Shown piece by piece: positions 56,113 to 64,000 of a stretch of DNA of 64,000 nucleotides (position 1 is the stretch's first letter; every line of letters begins with the position of its first letter). The notes beneath the pieces are model-generated. The model searched no databases. It saw nothing but the letters and a program-made list of their open reading frames with translations, and had not been told where the DNA came from. The DNA is taken from contig JAGABI010000057.1 of the NCBI GenBank assembly GCA_017614715.1, positions 1-64,000 of the forward strand. The letters run 5' to 3'. The position numbers and the translations under genes are program-made. The stretch is from Bacteroidales bacterium (lineage in GTDB: Bacteria > Bacteroidota > Bacteroidia > Bacteroidales > UBA932).

Positions 56113-56739
56113 CTAATTTTCACCCGAAGGCTCCGCCAGGTTTCCTCCGCCGAGCTCGCCGGTGGGCTCGTAGTCAAACTCGTCCTCCATCTCTTCTTCC
56201 GGCTCGCTCCAGTCGAAGCATCCGCCGATTCCGTCGTCAAACCAGGCTTTGTATTTCATATAGCCCTGGGCATTGTTGTGGGCCATCTCCGCTATCTTTT
56301 CGCTCCCCTCTTTCACCTTTTTTGCCGGAATGCCGGCGTAGATGCCGGGCTCCAGCACCTGATTGCTGAGCACTACGGCACCGGCCGCAATAATCGTGTT
56401 GTCGGGAATCACGGCGTTGTCCATCAGTATGGCGCCCATCCCCACCAGCACATTGTTGCCCACCTTGGCACCGTGGATAACGGCGTTGTGGCCCACGGAG
56501 ACATCGTTCCCGATCTCCACCACACTGCGCTTGTGCAGAGTGTGCAACACCGCGCCGTCCTGTATGTTCACCCGGTCGCCCATGATGATTGGATTCACAT
56601 CGCCACGCAGCACCGCGCTGTACCAGATGCTGCAATCGTCACCCATCTTTACATCACCGATAATGGCGGCATTCTCTGCCAAAAAGCATCTGCGCCCGAT
56701 TACCGGCTTCACGCCATTCAGTTCCCTGACTATCGCCAT
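56113..56739 (-). CDS. Gamma-carbonic-anhydrase-like hexapeptide protein
   Basis: 208 residues. Left-handed beta-helix repeats, with metal-binding positions in SVGHNAVIHGAKVG and the DCSIWYSAVLRGDV segment, typical of the YrdA/PaaY gamma-CA family. The C-terminal 45 residues are an acidic extension (PEEEMEDEFDYEP). It may hydrate CO2, but many relatives have unknown roles. A Bacteroidota-type -7 box lies 26 nt upstream. Confidence 0.85.
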   Translation of the reverse strand: MAIVRELNGVKPVIGRRCFLAENAAIIGDVKMGDDCSIWYSAVLRGDVNPIIMGDRVNIQDGAVLHTLHKRSVVEIGNDVSVGHNAVIHGAKVGNNVLVGMGAILMDNAVIPDNTIIAAGAVVLSNQVLEPGIYAGIPAKKVKEGSEKIAEMAHNNAQGYMKYKAWFDDGIGGCFDWSEPEEEMEDEFDYEPTGELGGGNLAEPSGEN

Positions 56740-56764
56740 AAATTCTTTGAGATTTTACAACCTA

Positions 56765-56772
56765 CAAATATA
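56765..56772 (-). promoter_or_regulatory. -7 box of gamma-CA/kinase unit
   Basis: Minus strand TATATTTG (TAnnTTTG) 25 nt before the ATG; the -33 box is not clear. Confidence 0.5.
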
Positions 56773-56970
56773 CTAATTCTTTCGGAAATATCTTGCCCTC
56801 CGATGAGTAGCCTGCGGATCCTGATGCGTGGCAGATACACATCTGATTATCAGCCTTTTCCAACATCTTGCTTGTGTAAAAATGCACAAGCGACATGCAG
56901 CAATATGCTGGATATCAAAGCTTTGGGTGCCGCGGAACAATTCCGGAATCCTCGTGCCGGTCCTAAACTG

Positions 56971-57003
56971 TTTGTATCCTATGTTAAAAAAAGACTATAT
57001 TTA
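56971..57003 (+). promoter_or_regulatory. Promoter of the NapH-like gene
   Basis: TTTG (56971-56974), 21 nt, TATATTTA (56996-57003): close to TTTG-N-TAnnTTTG, with the last base changed. 21 nt before the chosen ATG. Confidence 0.5.
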
Positions 57004-57024
57004 CAAGACCAAACAATAATTCTG

Positions 57025-58602
57025 ATGCTCCGAAAACTACGCATAACACTTGGCATATTATTCTTTACAGGGATAACGCTGCTGCTCCTGGACTTTACCG
57101 GGGCGCTGCACTGCTGGCTGGGGTGGATGGCAAAAATCCAGTTCCTCCCCGCGGTAATGGCGCTTAACGTGGCGGTAATCGCCGCCCTGGTGCTGGTCAC
57201 CCTCATTTTTGGCCGCATATATTGCTCCTTAATCTGCCCCCTGGGCATATTCCAGGACTGCATTGCCCACATGGGCGCAGCCAGCAAGCGTCGTCACAAT
57301 AACAACAAGCCATACAGCTGGAGCCCGGAAAAGAGGTGGCTCAGATACATTGTCTGGGTATTGTTCGTAGCGGCGCTAGTTATCGGCATAAATGCGATAG
57401 TGGCCCTGCTGGCCCCCTACAGTGCATGGGGCCGCATTGTGCAGAACCTTTTACAACCGATAGTCCTCCTGGGCAACAACCTGCTTGCCGTTATCGCAGA
57501 GCACACCGGCAGCTACGCTTTTTACAGCCGCGAGGTTTGGATCCGCAGCCTGCCGACCTTTATCATTGCTGCCGTGACCCTGATAGTCCTGATTATACTC
57601 GCGTGGCGCGGCGGCCGCACCTATTGCAATACTATCTGCCCGGTAGGCACAACACTCAGCTTTTTCTCCCGCTTTGCGATGTTCCGTCCGGTGATTGACG
57701 CCGACAAGTGTCGCAACTGCAAAAAGTGCGAGCACGACTGCAAGGCATCGTGCATAAATATTGCGAAGCATAAGATAGATTATTCCCGCTGCGTGGACTG
57801 CTTCAACTGCTTGGAAGATTGTCAGTTCGATGCTCTGAAATACCGCTTTGCCTGGGGTCGCGCCAACACCGCCAAAAAGACGGACACGCCCCAAGTCAAA
57901 GGGCAGAACACCCGGCGCGCGTTCATTACCGGTGCGGCTTTGGCTGCGGGCAGCATTGCCCTCAATGCCCAGAAGAAAAAGACCGACGGCGGGTTGGCGC
58001 AACTGCTGGACAAGAAGGCGCCGGAGCGCGAAGTTCCCATAACCCCTCCTGGGTCAAAGAGCATCAAAGACTTTTACCAACACTGCACCGCCTGCCAGCT
58101 CTGCGTGGCCTCCTGTCCGAACAACGTGCTACGGCCAAGCGCCTCCCTGGAGCATCTGATGCAGCCTGAGATGTCGTTTGAACGCGGTTACTGTAGGCCC
58201 GAGTGCACCCGCTGCAGCGAGGTCTGCCCCACCGGGGCCATCAGCAAGATATCTCGCGAAGAGAAGACCAGTTATCATGTCGGGCTGGCCAGCGTAAACC
58301 GCGAGCTTTGCGTGGCAGAGAATGGCGTCAGCTGCGGCAATTGCGCCCGCCAGTGTCCTGCAGGTGCCATCGAGATGGTCTCAAATGGAGAAGGGCGGCA
58401 TCCCGTCGTGAACGAAAACCTTTGCATTGGCTGCGGCGCCTGCGAGAATCTCTGCCCGGTGCGCCCGCTGAGCGCCATCACCGTAAACGGCCGGCATAAC
58501 CACATAAATGATCAATCGTATGGACAGAAGAGACTTCATAAAGATATCCGGCGCAGCCGCAATCGGAGCCGCCGCAGGATGCGCCCCGATAAAGAAAGAT
58601 AG
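57025..58602 (+). CDS. NapH-like membrane ferredoxin protein
   Basis: 525 residues from the ATG at 57025 (an upstream extension lacks features). Membrane segments are at about 6-28, 40-62, 103-125 and 175-200, with the CxxxCP clusters GRIYCSLICPLG and GRTYCNTICPVG that mark the NapH/NosR-type family. Then CRNCKKCEHDCKASC, CTACQLCVASCP, CTRCSEVCPTGA and CGNCARQCPAGA/CIGCGACENLCP, several 4Fe-4S sites. Twin-arginine-like RRAFITGAALAAG lies in the middle. It probably passes electrons across the membrane to a partner, perhaps the aldo/keto reductase whose gene overlaps its end by 95 nt. The last 30 residues, in the overlap, are basic and probably not conserved. Confidence 0.8.
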   Translation: MLRKLRITLGILFFTGITLLLLDFTGALHCWLGWMAKIQFLPAVMALNVAVIAALVLVTLIFGRIYCSLICPLGIFQDCIAHMGAASKRRHNNNKPYSWSPEKRWLRYIVWVLFVAALVIGINAIVALLAPYSAWGRIVQNLLQPIVLLGNNLLAVIAEHTGSYAFYSREVWIRSLPTFIIAAVTLIVLIILAWRGGRTYCNTICPVGTTLSFFSRFAMFRPVIDADKCRNCKKCEHDCKASCINIAKHKIDYSRCVDCFNCLEDCQFDALKYRFAWGRANTAKKTDTPQVKGQNTRRAFITGAALAAGSIALNAQKKKTDGGLAQLLDKKAPEREVPITPPGSKSIKDFYQHCTACQLCVASCPNNVLRPSASLEHLMQPEMSFERGYCRPECTRCSEVCPTGAISKISREEKTSYHVGLASVNRELCVAENGVSCGNCARQCPAGAIEMVSNGEGRHPVVNENLCIGCGACENLCPVRPLSAITVNGRHNHINDQSYGQKRLHKDIRRSRNRSRRRMRPDKER

Positions 58603-59854
58603 TTCCGCTGGCGACTCAGCTCAGATGGAATATCGCATCAACCCGGCCACCGGCGACAAAGTATCGCTGCTGGGGTTCGGATGTATGCGCTGGCCCATGA
58701 TAGATAAGGACGGCGTTCAGGTAATTGACCAGGAGGCGGTTAACGAGATGGTAGATTATGCACTGGAGCATGGCGTCAATTATTTCGACACCTCCCCCGC
58801 CTATCTGCAGGGGCAGTCAGAGAAGGCCGCAGGCATCGCCCTGAGCCGCCATCCCCGCGACAGCTACTTCATAGCCACCAAACTCTCAAACTTCGGTGAC
58901 TTTGACAAGGCGGCGTCGCTCAAGATGTACCGCGACTCTTTTGAGCAGCTCAAAACCGATTATTTTGACTATTACCTGCTGCACAACATAGGCCGCAGCA
59001 TGGAGCAGTTCAACGACCGTTATGTGAACAACGGCCTTATAGATTTTGTCAAGGCAGAGCGCGAAGCGGGCCGCATCCGCAACCTAGGCTTCTCTTTCCA
59101 CGGCATACGGGAGATGTTTGACCACTTCCTCAAGATGCACGACAACGGCGAGATTCATTGGGATTTCTGCCAGATTCAGCTCAATTACAAGGACTGGACG
59201 CACGCCGACCCCAAGCGCAACGTCAATGCCGATTACCTTTACGCCGAGCTTGACAAACGCGAGATACCGATGGTGATAATGGAGCCCCTGCTGGGCGGAC
59301 GCCTCGCCAATGTGCCCGAAGGCATCGCAAAGCAGATGAAGGAGCGCGAACCAGACAAATCGCTGGCTTCCTGGGCATTCCGCTTCTGCGGCAGTTTCCC
59401 GCGCGTGCTGTGCATCCTCAGCGGCATGACCTCCATGGACCCGCTGCTGGACAACCTCGACACCTTCACCCACTTCAAGCCGCTGAGCGACGAGGAGCTG
59501 GATTTCCTGGAGCGGATGGCAAAATGGATGGAAGATTACCCCATCGTGAACTGCAACTATTGCAACTACTGCATGCCTTGCCCCTGGGGCGTGGACATCC
59601 CCAGCATCTTCCGCCACTACAACGACTCTGTTACAGAGGGGCGCTACCCGCAGACACAGGAGCAGAAGGACTACAAGAAACTCAAACGAGCCTATCTGGT
59701 GAGCTACGACCGCGCCGTGGAAACCATCCGCCAGGCCGACCATTGCATCGGCTGCCACGACTGCCTGGGCCACTGCCCCCAGGGGATCTCCATCCCCCGC
59801 GAGCTGCGGCGCATTTCACGTTACATAGAATCTCTCAAACAAGACACATTATAA
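58508..59854 (+). CDS. Tat-exported aldo/keto reductase with 4Fe-4S sites
   Basis: 448 residues. The N-terminus is MDRRDFIKISGAAAIGAAAGC, a Tat signal ending in a possible lipobox. The AKR barrel has LLGFGCMRWPM, NYFDTSPAYLQGQSEKAAG (catalytic Asp/Tyr) and FIATKLS. The C-terminal part (about 345-430) holds NYCNYCMPCPWGVDIP and CIGCHDCLGHCPQGISIP, ferredoxin-type clusters, as in the periplasmic oxidoreductases of Bacteroidota. Its start lies inside the NapH-like gene and suggests translational coupling and a shared electron path. A second ATG four codons later (58520) is possible. Confidence 0.85.
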   Translation: MINRMDRRDFIKISGAAAIGAAAGCAPIKKDSSAGDSAQMEYRINPATGDKVSLLGFGCMRWPMIDKDGVQVIDQEAVNEMVDYALEHGVNYFDTSPAYLQGQSEKAAGIALSRHPRDSYFIATKLSNFGDFDKAASLKMYRDSFEQLKTDYFDYYLLHNIGRSMEQFNDRYVNNGLIDFVKAEREAGRIRNLGFSFHGIREMFDHFLKMHDNGEIHWDFCQIQLNYKDWTHADPKRNVNADYLYAELDKREIPMVIMEPLLGGRLANVPEGIAKQMKEREPDKSLASWAFRFCGSFPRVLCILSGMTSMDPLLDNLDTFTHFKPLSDEELDFLERMAKWMEDYPIVNCNYCNYCMPCPWGVDIPSIFRHYNDSVTEGRYPQTQEQKDYKKLKRAYLVSYDRAVETIRQADHCIGCHDCLGHCPQGISIPRELRRISRYIESLKQDTL

Positions 59855-59872
59855 CTTAAAAATCAAATAATT

Positions 59873-60058
59873 ATGGCATCATTAGTTTACATTGTAGGCG
59901 TAGTCCTCTCTATTATTGCCGTTCTGGATATCTTCAAGAAACCCATCTCTCTGGTCGGCAAGATAATTTGCGCTGTGTTAGTGCTTGCTACAAGCTGGAT
60001 AGGGCTTGCAGTCTACTTCCTTTTTGCGAGGGACCGCATCACTTCATGGTTCAAATAA
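59873..60058 (+). CDS. Small membrane protein, PLDc_N-like
   Basis: 61 residues, two predicted membrane helices (about 3-20 and 30-50) with DIFKKPISLVGK between, ending in FARDRITSWFK. This resembles the N-terminal membrane part of phospholipase-D-type proteins (PLDc_N), seen also as stand-alone small proteins. It has a clear A-rich leader and follows the AKR gene by 18 nt. Confidence 0.6.
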   Translation: MASLVYIVGVVLSIIAVLDIFKKPISLVGKIICAVLVLATSWIGLAVYFLFARDRITSWFK

Positions 60059-60067
60059 GAGAGAAAT

Positions 60068-60787
60068 CTATCTCCTGAACAGGGCGCAAGTTACGGCGGT
60101 GGCGATGGCGACGTTGAGCGACTCGCTGCCGGCGGCATTGCGCGGATATGGCGGAATAAAGAGCCTGGATGTGACTTTAGAAGCCATCTCAGCCCCGATT
60201 CCGTTGGATTCAGAACCCATAACAATCAGACCCTCCGGCAGGAGAGCCTCAGAATAGATATCGCGGCCGTCCAGGAATGTGCCGTACACCGGCATCCCGG
60301 CAGCCAGAAACCGCCCTGCAACCGAGGGCAGGTCACAGTATATCACCTTGCGGCGGAAAATCGCCCCCATGGTAGCCTGAACTGTCTTGGGGTTATACAA
60401 TTCTACAGTATCTGTTGATGCAAAAATCGCATCGATGCCAAACCAGTCGGCAATACGGACTATCGTACCAAGATTGCCGGGATCGCGCACAGAATCGAGC
60501 GCCAGGCACAGCGGGCGGGAAGCTATCAGGGAATCGATTTCTGCATCAGTAGGGACCGCGGGCATCCGCACCACAGCCAGCGCCGGGGATGGCGAATTCA
60601 GTTGCGAAATGCGCCCCATGGCCTCGTCGCCGATATCTTCTATACGATATACCTCCTCCACCGCGAATCCGCTTGCAAGGGCCTCGGCAACCATCTTCTC
60701 CCCCTCCACCACAAACAGGCCGCTAAGTTCGCGCTGCTTTTTGCTGCCCAGCGCGCGCACCCTTTTGATATCTGCCTTTGAAATCAT
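60068..60787 (-). CDS. SpoU-family RNA 2'-O-methyltransferase
   Basis: 239 residues from the ATG at 60787, chosen over a start 46 codons earlier. The N-terminal part has LSGLFVVEGEKMVAEAL (RNA-binding domain) and the C-terminal SPOUT knot has LALDSVRDPGNLGTIVRIADWFG, LIVMGSESNGIG and IPPYPRNAAGSESLNVAIATAV. The exact target RNA is unknown; the TrmH/RlmB group is closest. Convergent with the small membrane protein and divergent from tamL. Confidence 0.9.
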   Translation of the reverse strand: MISKADIKRVRALGSKKQRELSGLFVVEGEKMVAEALASGFAVEEVYRIEDIGDEAMGRISQLNSPSPALAVVRMPAVPTDAEIDSLIASRPLCLALDSVRDPGNLGTIVRIADWFGIDAIFASTDTVELYNPKTVQATMGAIFRRKVIYCDLPSVAGRFLAAGMPVYGTFLDGRDIYSEALLPEGLIVMGSESNGIGAEMASKVTSRLFIPPYPRNAAGSESLNVAIATAVTCALFRR

Positions 60788-60940
60788 ATGCGACAGTGGT
60801 TTCGCATCAACTTTTTTCCTTATTAAACGAGCGATAGGCGGGATGCGAAACCTATACCTGTCGCACCTATATTTGTCCCCATCCCTATATCCCTTCCCCA
60901 GGGAAGGGACTTTTCTTTCCAACAATACGCAAAATTAACT

Positions 60941-60948
60941 ATTTTTGC
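60941..60948 (+). promoter_or_regulatory. -7 box of tamL
   Basis: TATTTTTG (TAnnTTTG) 14 nt before the ATG at 60963. A second box, TATATTTG at 60868-60875, is also possible. Confidence 0.5.
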
Positions 60949-60962
60949 ATAATATAGTAACA

Positions 60963-63107
60963 ATGAAAGGGTTCAAAAAGATATATCGCCTGGCGGCAGC
61001 TGCACTTATGATAGCGGCGGTTACTGCGTGCTCCGGTTTAAAAAAGCTGGAGAAGGGGCAGTATATCCTCACCAAGAACCACGTCATCGTTACCAACTCC
61101 AAAACGTATCCCAGCAGCGACCTTACCCCCTATATCAAGCAGAGCGAAACCCCGAGCCTTCTGGGCATCCGCTCGCCGTTTGAAGCGCCGGTGGTGATGG
61201 ACCTTGGCACTATAGAGGCCAGTAAAGACGGTATGCTCCGCCATCTGGAATACAAGGGGTACTACAACTCCTCAGTTGACACGATTATCTCCCGGCGGGG
61301 GCGCCACAAGGCCATCGTAAACTATCTGGTCAAGTTGGGCAAACAATACCCCATCCAGAAGCTGGAGTATTTTGTGGCCGATTCCGCCATCAGCGAGATA
61401 ATGGCTGCCGACTCCGCTTCGCGCACCATCCACACCGGGGAGATTCTCTCCGAGCAGAGCCTGGAGGCCGAGGCAACCCGCATCGCCACCCTCCTGCGTG
61501 GCAAAGGCTACTACAGCTTCACCAAGAACTATATGTTCAACTTTGCCGACACATTGTCGGTGCCCGATTCCGCCCTGCTGCGGGTGGAGCTGCGCAACTA
61601 TACCCGTAACGAGTCGCCCTCGATGGCCCGGAATCTCAAGAAGCACACTATCCGGTATGTAAGTTATGAGCTGCCGCGCAATATGAAGGTACGCCTCGAC
61701 TTTCTTGATAACCTGAACCTGCTCAAGAGCGGAATGACCTACAGCGAGGACCTGATCAACACCACATACCAGCGCTTTGCCAGCAACCGGTGTTTCAACA
61801 CCGTGAACATCAGCCTCAACCCTGTGGACACCACGGGCGACGTGGATTGCGTTATAGCGCTCACCCCCTCACGGCCGCAGAACTTCGAGGTCAATATGGA
61901 TGCCTCCACCAACTCTGCGGGCCTGATAGGTATCACGCCGTCGTTCACTTACAACCACTTCAACATATTCCACGGCGGAGAGGTGCTCAGCCTCGGTTTC
62001 CGCGGCAACTTCCAGTTCAAGTTCAACGACAACACCCACAGCAACGAGTTTGCGATAACCACCAGTCTGAGGTTCCCAAAACTGCTGCTGTTGCCCTTTA
62101 TAAAGAGCACCACCCCCAACCTCCCCTCTACAGACTTCTCGCTGGCATATAATTACCAGAACCGCCCGGAATATACCCGTAACATCTTCTCCGGTTCATA
62201 CGGTTATTCATGGAGTTCCGCACGCAACCTCCGGTTCTCCGTAAAGGTGCCCAACGTGAGCATCATCAAGATTTTCAACATCGACCCCGATTTCTATTCC
62301 AACCTGAACAGCAGTTACCTGCAGTACCTCTATCAAGACCACTTTGATATGGGTACCAATGCGTCTGTATATTACACTTCAAACACAAACGTCAATCCCA
62401 CCGTAAGCTACTTCTACCTTCGCGGTGATCTGGCATCTTCTGGCCTTGGACTCAGCCTGCTCAACAGTTATTTGGATGTGAACCGGCGCGGACAGCATAT
62501 CATCTGGGGGATCCCCTATTCGCAGTATGTCCGCACTCAGGTAACCGCTGTGGGGACGCTCCGCTTTGGCCGCGACAACAAAATGGCCCTTGCCGCCAGG
62601 TTCATGGGGGGTGTGGGTTATGCATACGGCAACTCCCTGTTCTCCATGCCAATGGAGCAGATGTTCTACGCCGGTGGCGCCAGCTCAATGCGCGGCTGGC
62701 AGTCCCGCTGCATAGGCCCCGGCCTCTCGCAGCTTGACAAATCCTTTGCGATATACAACCAGGTCGGTGACATGCGCCTGGAGACCAACCTTGAGTTCCG
62801 TTTCCCTCTGGTGTGGAAGATTAACGGCGCCCTCTTCACAGATATAGGCAACATCTGGAACCTCCCCAAAAGAGAGGGCTTTTCAGATGAAGAATACGAT
62901 CTCTCCGTATTCTCCCTTAAAAACCTGCCCCAATCCATCGGCATGAACTGGGGGCTGGGCGCCCGCCTCGACTTTGGTTTGCTGCTGATCCGCGTTGACT
63001 GGGGCATCAAAGGTTATGACCCCGCCCTGCAGCGGTGGCTTGCCCCCCGCGAGTGGTTCTCCAGCAACGGCTCAGCTATACATCTCGGTATCGGATATCC
63101 ATTCTAA
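60963..63107 (+). CDS. tamL: TamL-type BamA-family lipoprotein
   Basis: 714 residues from the ATG at 60963 (a TTG six codons earlier was rejected). A signal peptide ends in lipobox VTAC, then LKKLEKGQYILTKNHVIV, typical of the lipid-anchored Bacteroidota TamA/BamA relatives (TamL). Two or three POTRA-like repeats (about 80-300) precede a C-terminal 16-strand beta-barrel with MGGVGYAYGN, YAGGASSMRGWQSRC (the conserved loop RGW), and FDFGLLLIRVDWGIKGYDPA. It inserts or exports proteins at the outer membrane. Partner TamB is not in this window. Confidence 0.88.
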   Translation: MKGFKKIYRLAAAALMIAAVTACSGLKKLEKGQYILTKNHVIVTNSKTYPSSDLTPYIKQSETPSLLGIRSPFEAPVVMDLGTIEASKDGMLRHLEYKGYYNSSVDTIISRRGRHKAIVNYLVKLGKQYPIQKLEYFVADSAISEIMAADSASRTIHTGEILSEQSLEAEATRIATLLRGKGYYSFTKNYMFNFADTLSVPDSALLRVELRNYTRNESPSMARNLKKHTIRYVSYELPRNMKVRLDFLDNLNLLKSGMTYSEDLINTTYQRFASNRCFNTVNISLNPVDTTGDVDCVIALTPSRPQNFEVNMDASTNSAGLIGITPSFTYNHFNIFHGGEVLSLGFRGNFQFKFNDNTHSNEFAITTSLRFPKLLLLPFIKSTTPNLPSTDFSLAYNYQNRPEYTRNIFSGSYGYSWSSARNLRFSVKVPNVSIIKIFNIDPDFYSNLNSSYLQYLYQDHFDMGTNASVYYTSNTNVNPTVSYFYLRGDLASSGLGLSLLNSYLDVNRRGQHIIWGIPYSQYVRTQVTAVGTLRFGRDNKMALAARFMGGVGYAYGNSLFSMPMEQMFYAGGASSMRGWQSRCIGPGLSQLDKSFAIYNQVGDMRLETNLEFRFPLVWKINGALFTDIGNIWNLPKREGFSDEEYDLSVFSLKNLPQSIGMNWGLGARLDFGLLLIRVDWGIKGYDPALQRWLAPREWFSSNGSAIHLGIGYPF

Positions 63108-63125
63108 AACATAAAACATTAAGAT

Positions 63126-63695
63126 ATGAACTTTATAATCGAAACTTCCGCCCGTCATTTACATGTAACACAGGAAACCCTGGAAATCCTCTTTGGTGCT
63201 GGTGCACAGCTAGAATTCAAGAAAGCCCTTTCCCAGCCCGGCCAGTTTGCCACAAACCAGAAGGTTGAGGTAGTAGGCCCCAAATCCAGCCTCAAGATGT
63301 CCATTCTCGGACCTGTACGCCCCGAGAACCAGGTAGAAGTTTCATTTACCGATGCCCGCACCCTGGGCATCACGGCTCCGGTGCGCGAAAGCGCCGATGT
63401 GAGCGGCAGCGCCCCCTGCAAGTTAATCGGCCCCTGCGGTGAAGTAGATCTTAAAGAGGGTGTAATCGTTGCAAAACGCCATATCCACATGACCCCCGAG
63501 GATGCAGAGGCATTCGGCGTCACCAACGGCCAGATTGTCAACGTAGAGGTTGAGCAGGAAACCGGCCGCAAGATAATCTTTGGCGACACAGTGGTCCGCG
63601 TCAGCAAGAAATACGCCCTGGCCATGCACATCGACACCGACGAAGCCAACGCCGCCGCCTGCAGCTGCGGCGAAATCACCGGCCGGATAGTTTAA
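63126..63695 (+). CDS. pduL: PduL-like phosphate propanoyl/acetyltransferase
   Basis: 189 residues. The two halves share the ETSARHLHVT and AKRHIHMTPEDAEAFGV patterns (His residues bind zinc), with LGPVRPENQVEVS and the D-x-R-x-L-G-I region as in PduL. It converts acyl-CoA plus phosphate to acyl-phosphate. In this organism it could serve acetate or propionate fermentation. It is not in a microcompartment gene cluster. Starts 18 nt after tamL. Confidence 0.9.
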   Translation: MNFIIETSARHLHVTQETLEILFGAGAQLEFKKALSQPGQFATNQKVEVVGPKSSLKMSILGPVRPENQVEVSFTDARTLGITAPVRESADVSGSAPCKLIGPCGEVDLKEGVIVAKRHIHMTPEDAEAFGVTNGQIVNVEVEQETGRKIIFGDTVVRVSKKYALAMHIDTDEANAAACSCGEITGRIV

Positions 63696-63717
63696 ACCGG
63701 CAAGCTCAAGGCTCTTT

Positions 63718-64000
63718 TTACAATCTGCTTCTGGTGTCGGCTCCGGCACCTGTTCCACGGTATTTGCTCTTTGCGGTGTTGAATTTGTAGCGCAGGGAGA
63801 ATTTGATTTTCTGGCTATCCATCCGGTTTGTCTGCATAATGGTGTGGCTGCCAAAGTCTGAGTCAACGTCAAAGTGAGCCATTCCCGCCAAGTCGCGACC
63901 TTCAAGACGCAGCACCAGCGAACCATCTTTGAGCAGGGTCTTCTGCACGGCTGCGGTAATGTCGCAGTACCAGTTGCGCAGATACAGGTTCTGTGTGTAA
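63718..64000 (-). CDS. Outer-membrane beta-barrel protein, C-terminal end
   Basis: The frame is open to the window edge; 94 residues visible, including RLEGRDLAGMAHFDVD and the C-terminal strand KIKFSLRYKFNTAKSKYRGTGAG. This is the C-terminal end of a Bacteroidota OMP beta-barrel family protein (TonB-dependent-receptor-like), which ends in such KF...Y.FN.AKSKY.G.GAG patterns. The N-terminal part lies outside. Confidence 0.7.
   Translation of the reverse strand, partial: YTQNLYLRNWYCDITAAVQKTLLKDGSLVLRLEGRDLAGMAHFDVDSDFGSHTIMQTNRMDSQKIKFSLRYKFNTAKSKYRGTGAGADTRSRL

Overview
The window is chromosomal DNA of a Bacteroidales bacterium; genus is not resolved. Evidence: BACON-domain lipoproteins, a fused E1 alpha/beta 2-oxoacid dehydrogenase, a TamL-type lipoprotein of the BamA family, a Bacteroidota-style atp operon (atpD-C-B-E-F-H-A-G), and several promoters of the Bacteroidota form (TTTG about 20 nt upstream of TAnnTTTG). 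No rRNA, tRNA or CRISPR array was seen.

Layout. 1-0.7 kb: the end of a GNAT acetyltransferase and a decayed ATPase fragment. 0.7-10.8 kb (minus strand): rarA-rlmD-mnmE-adenylate-forming ligase, then the potABCD polyamine importer. 11-15.7 kb: two tandem paralogous BACON lipoproteins. 15.8-21.1 kb: carbohydrate-type enzymes (MBL hydrolase, Zn-dependent dehydrogenase, class II aldolase/SDR fusion, PHP protein) with a 162-bp inverted-repeat element between two of them. 21.3-26.5 kb: a 2-oxoacid dehydrogenase complex whose E2 reading frame is cut by an in-frame TAG. 26.6-29.1 kb: TIM-barrel protein, rubrerythrin, coiled-coil lipoprotein.

29.1-47.6 kb is an accessory island. It starts by truncating an M64 metallopeptidase gene. 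Part one (29.8-36.9 kb, minus strand) holds a Pif1/RecD-like helicase with a long C-terminal extension, a divergent sigma-70-like protein, a ClpP-like protease, and small unknown genes. Each transcription unit from the DUF3825-like gene to clpP is headed by the same two-box motif, TGTAAGA-N15/16-CGTTA, 25-70 nt before the start codon. This is unlike the host promoter and suggests an element-specific regulon. Part two (37.4-44.2 kb, plus strand, AT-richer) is a six-gene defence operon: RloA-RloB (AbiL type) directly followed by QatA-B-C-D. Part three (44.3-47.5 kb) is debris: an IS630 transposase remnant, a DUF1016/PDDEXK nuclease gene, broken ORF6N genes, and two copies of a structured repeat of about 335 bp.

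47.6-64 kb returns to backbone: a WYL regulator, the complete F1Fo ATP synthase operon, deoxynucleoside kinase, gamma carbonic anhydrase, a NapH-like ferredoxin membrane protein overlapping an aldo/keto reductase, an rRNA/tRNA methyltransferase, TamL, PduL and the end of an outer-membrane beta-barrel protein.

The strongest leads are the sigma-like protein with its motif family, and the RloAB-QatABCD composite operon. Two genes (the E2 and a DUF3825-like gene) are each split by a single in-frame stop codon.
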